The position numbers were made by a program, and so were the translations under genes. Shown in pieces: positions 63,605 through 64,000 of a stretch of DNA of 64,000 bases. Within the stretch, counting starts at the first letter, position 1; every line of letters starts with the position of its first letter. Below the pieces are notes generated by a model. It was not told the origin of the DNA. It saw nothing but the letters and a program-made list of their open reading frames with translations, and searched no databases. The DNA comes from Methylomonas sp. LW13 (GTDB taxonomy: Bacteria; Pseudomonadota; Gammaproteobacteria; Methylococcales; Methylomonadaceae), in contig NZ_CP033381.1 of assembly GCF_016865255.1 (NCBI RefSeq), positions 372,001 to 436,000 of the forward strand, given 5' to 3'.

Positions 63605-64000
63605 TAGTAGTCTTGCCGGATGGCTGGGGCTGGCTTCCTCGGGTCTGTTGGCTTGGGGTAACTGGCATTACGCCCAAACGCTCCCCAACTACGACGCCAT
63701 GCGCCAGACCATTAGCGAATTGGCTGCGTTCGGAACGCCATTGGCGGACCCAATCAATTACGGCCTTTTCCTGCCGGTGGGCTTGATGCAATGGCTGGCA
63801 CTGGCTTGCCAGTACCGCATGCTCAAGCAGAACCGCACGCTACGCCGGGGCTTACTGGCGTTTTCCTGGGTGGGAACGGCTTATGTCTTTTGCGCGCTAT
63901 TCCCGTGCGATCCCGGCTCTCCGCTGATGGGTTCCTGGCGTCAGCAAATTCATAACCTGTTCGGTGCGCTTGAATATCTGGGAGGCGGTTATGGCTTGCT
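63591..64000 (+). CDS. DUF998-like membrane protein (3' end outside window)
   Basis: The frame is open from ATG 63591 to the window edge (136 codons). It reads as a polytopic membrane protein with ISELAAFGTPLADP near the start, the DUF998-type CALFPCDPGSP and then QIHNLFG. The function is unknown. It overlaps the last 14 bases of the kinase gene, so it is probably coupled to it. Confidence 0.8.
   Translation, partial: MQLPSSSLAGWLGLASSGLLAWGNWHYAQTLPNYDAMRQTISELAAFGTPLADPINYGLFLPVGLMQWLALACQYRMLKQNRTLRRGLLAFSWVGTAYVFCALFPCDPGSPLMGSWRQQIHNLFGALEYLGGGYGL

Overview
The window reads as a chromosome segment of a gammaproteobacterium, most likely an aerobic methanotroph of the Methylomonas/Methylobacter type. 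Three things suggest this: the divergent cytochrome c4/engB pair typical of Gammaproteobacteria, an Rsd/AlgQ-type regulator, and the concentration of secreted copper- and metal-handling proteins together with exported proteins that end in the VPxPGAxWLFG-type sorting tail common in methylotrophs. No methane monooxygenase or methanol dehydrogenase lies in the window, so this is inference.

Region 1 (1-5100) is housekeeping: the 3' part of ampD, a dynamin-like GTPase, pyrE, hemW and gloA. Region 2 (5128-19699, all minus strand) is a chemotaxis operon: a tethered MCP-like protein, cheY, a STAS protein, cheA, two giant chemoreceptors, cheW and cheR. Each giant receptor carries an array of near-identical 273-bp units (seven and six copies) encoding chained HAMP-like modules, and the two genes share a 1,271-bp tract that is identical by eye. 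No cheB or cheD is seen.

Region 3 (19964-24435) holds the most interesting system. It is a compact minus-strand operon of a Cys/Met-rich exported RiPP precursor of the HvfA/bufferin type, a DedA membrane protein, a DUF692/MNIO maturase (HvfB type) and its DUF2063 partner (HvfC type). Next to it are nth and a His-rich periplasmic SmbP-like metal-binding protein. DUF692 enzymes also build methanobactin in other methanotrophs, but this precursor is a different kind.

Region 4 (24441-43519) is mixed: thyA, a DUF4124 protein/SDR pair, a small abundant-looking secreted helical protein with its own promoter and terminator, a nucleosidase-like protein, Rsd, a UPF0182 giant membrane protein, a membrane-anchored multicopper oxidase, a membrane GH17 glucanase, an M41-like HEAGH protein behind an intrinsic terminator, two tandem diguanylate cyclases, dsbA, cytochrome c4, engB and two glycine-zipper envelope proteins. 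Region 5 (43580-51436) contains rlpA, then valS followed at close spacing by an HDOD-GAF protein, a double receiver with a degenerate first domain, a PAS protein and a CZB-type chemoreceptor, apparently a second signalling operon.

Region 6 (51603-64000) has a solitary HNH endonuclease and a MOSC protein between small interspersed repeats, two membrane proteins, a bicistron of a mature-N-terminal-His protein and a cupredoxin, pgi, a lipoprotein hydrolase, two divergent exported proteins with sorting tails, a small lipoprotein, a hybrid histidine kinase and a truncated DUF998 gene. Copper and metal handling in the envelope (the hvf operon, SmbP, multicopper oxidase, cupredoxin and cytochrome c4) and elaborate chemosensing are the two recurring themes.
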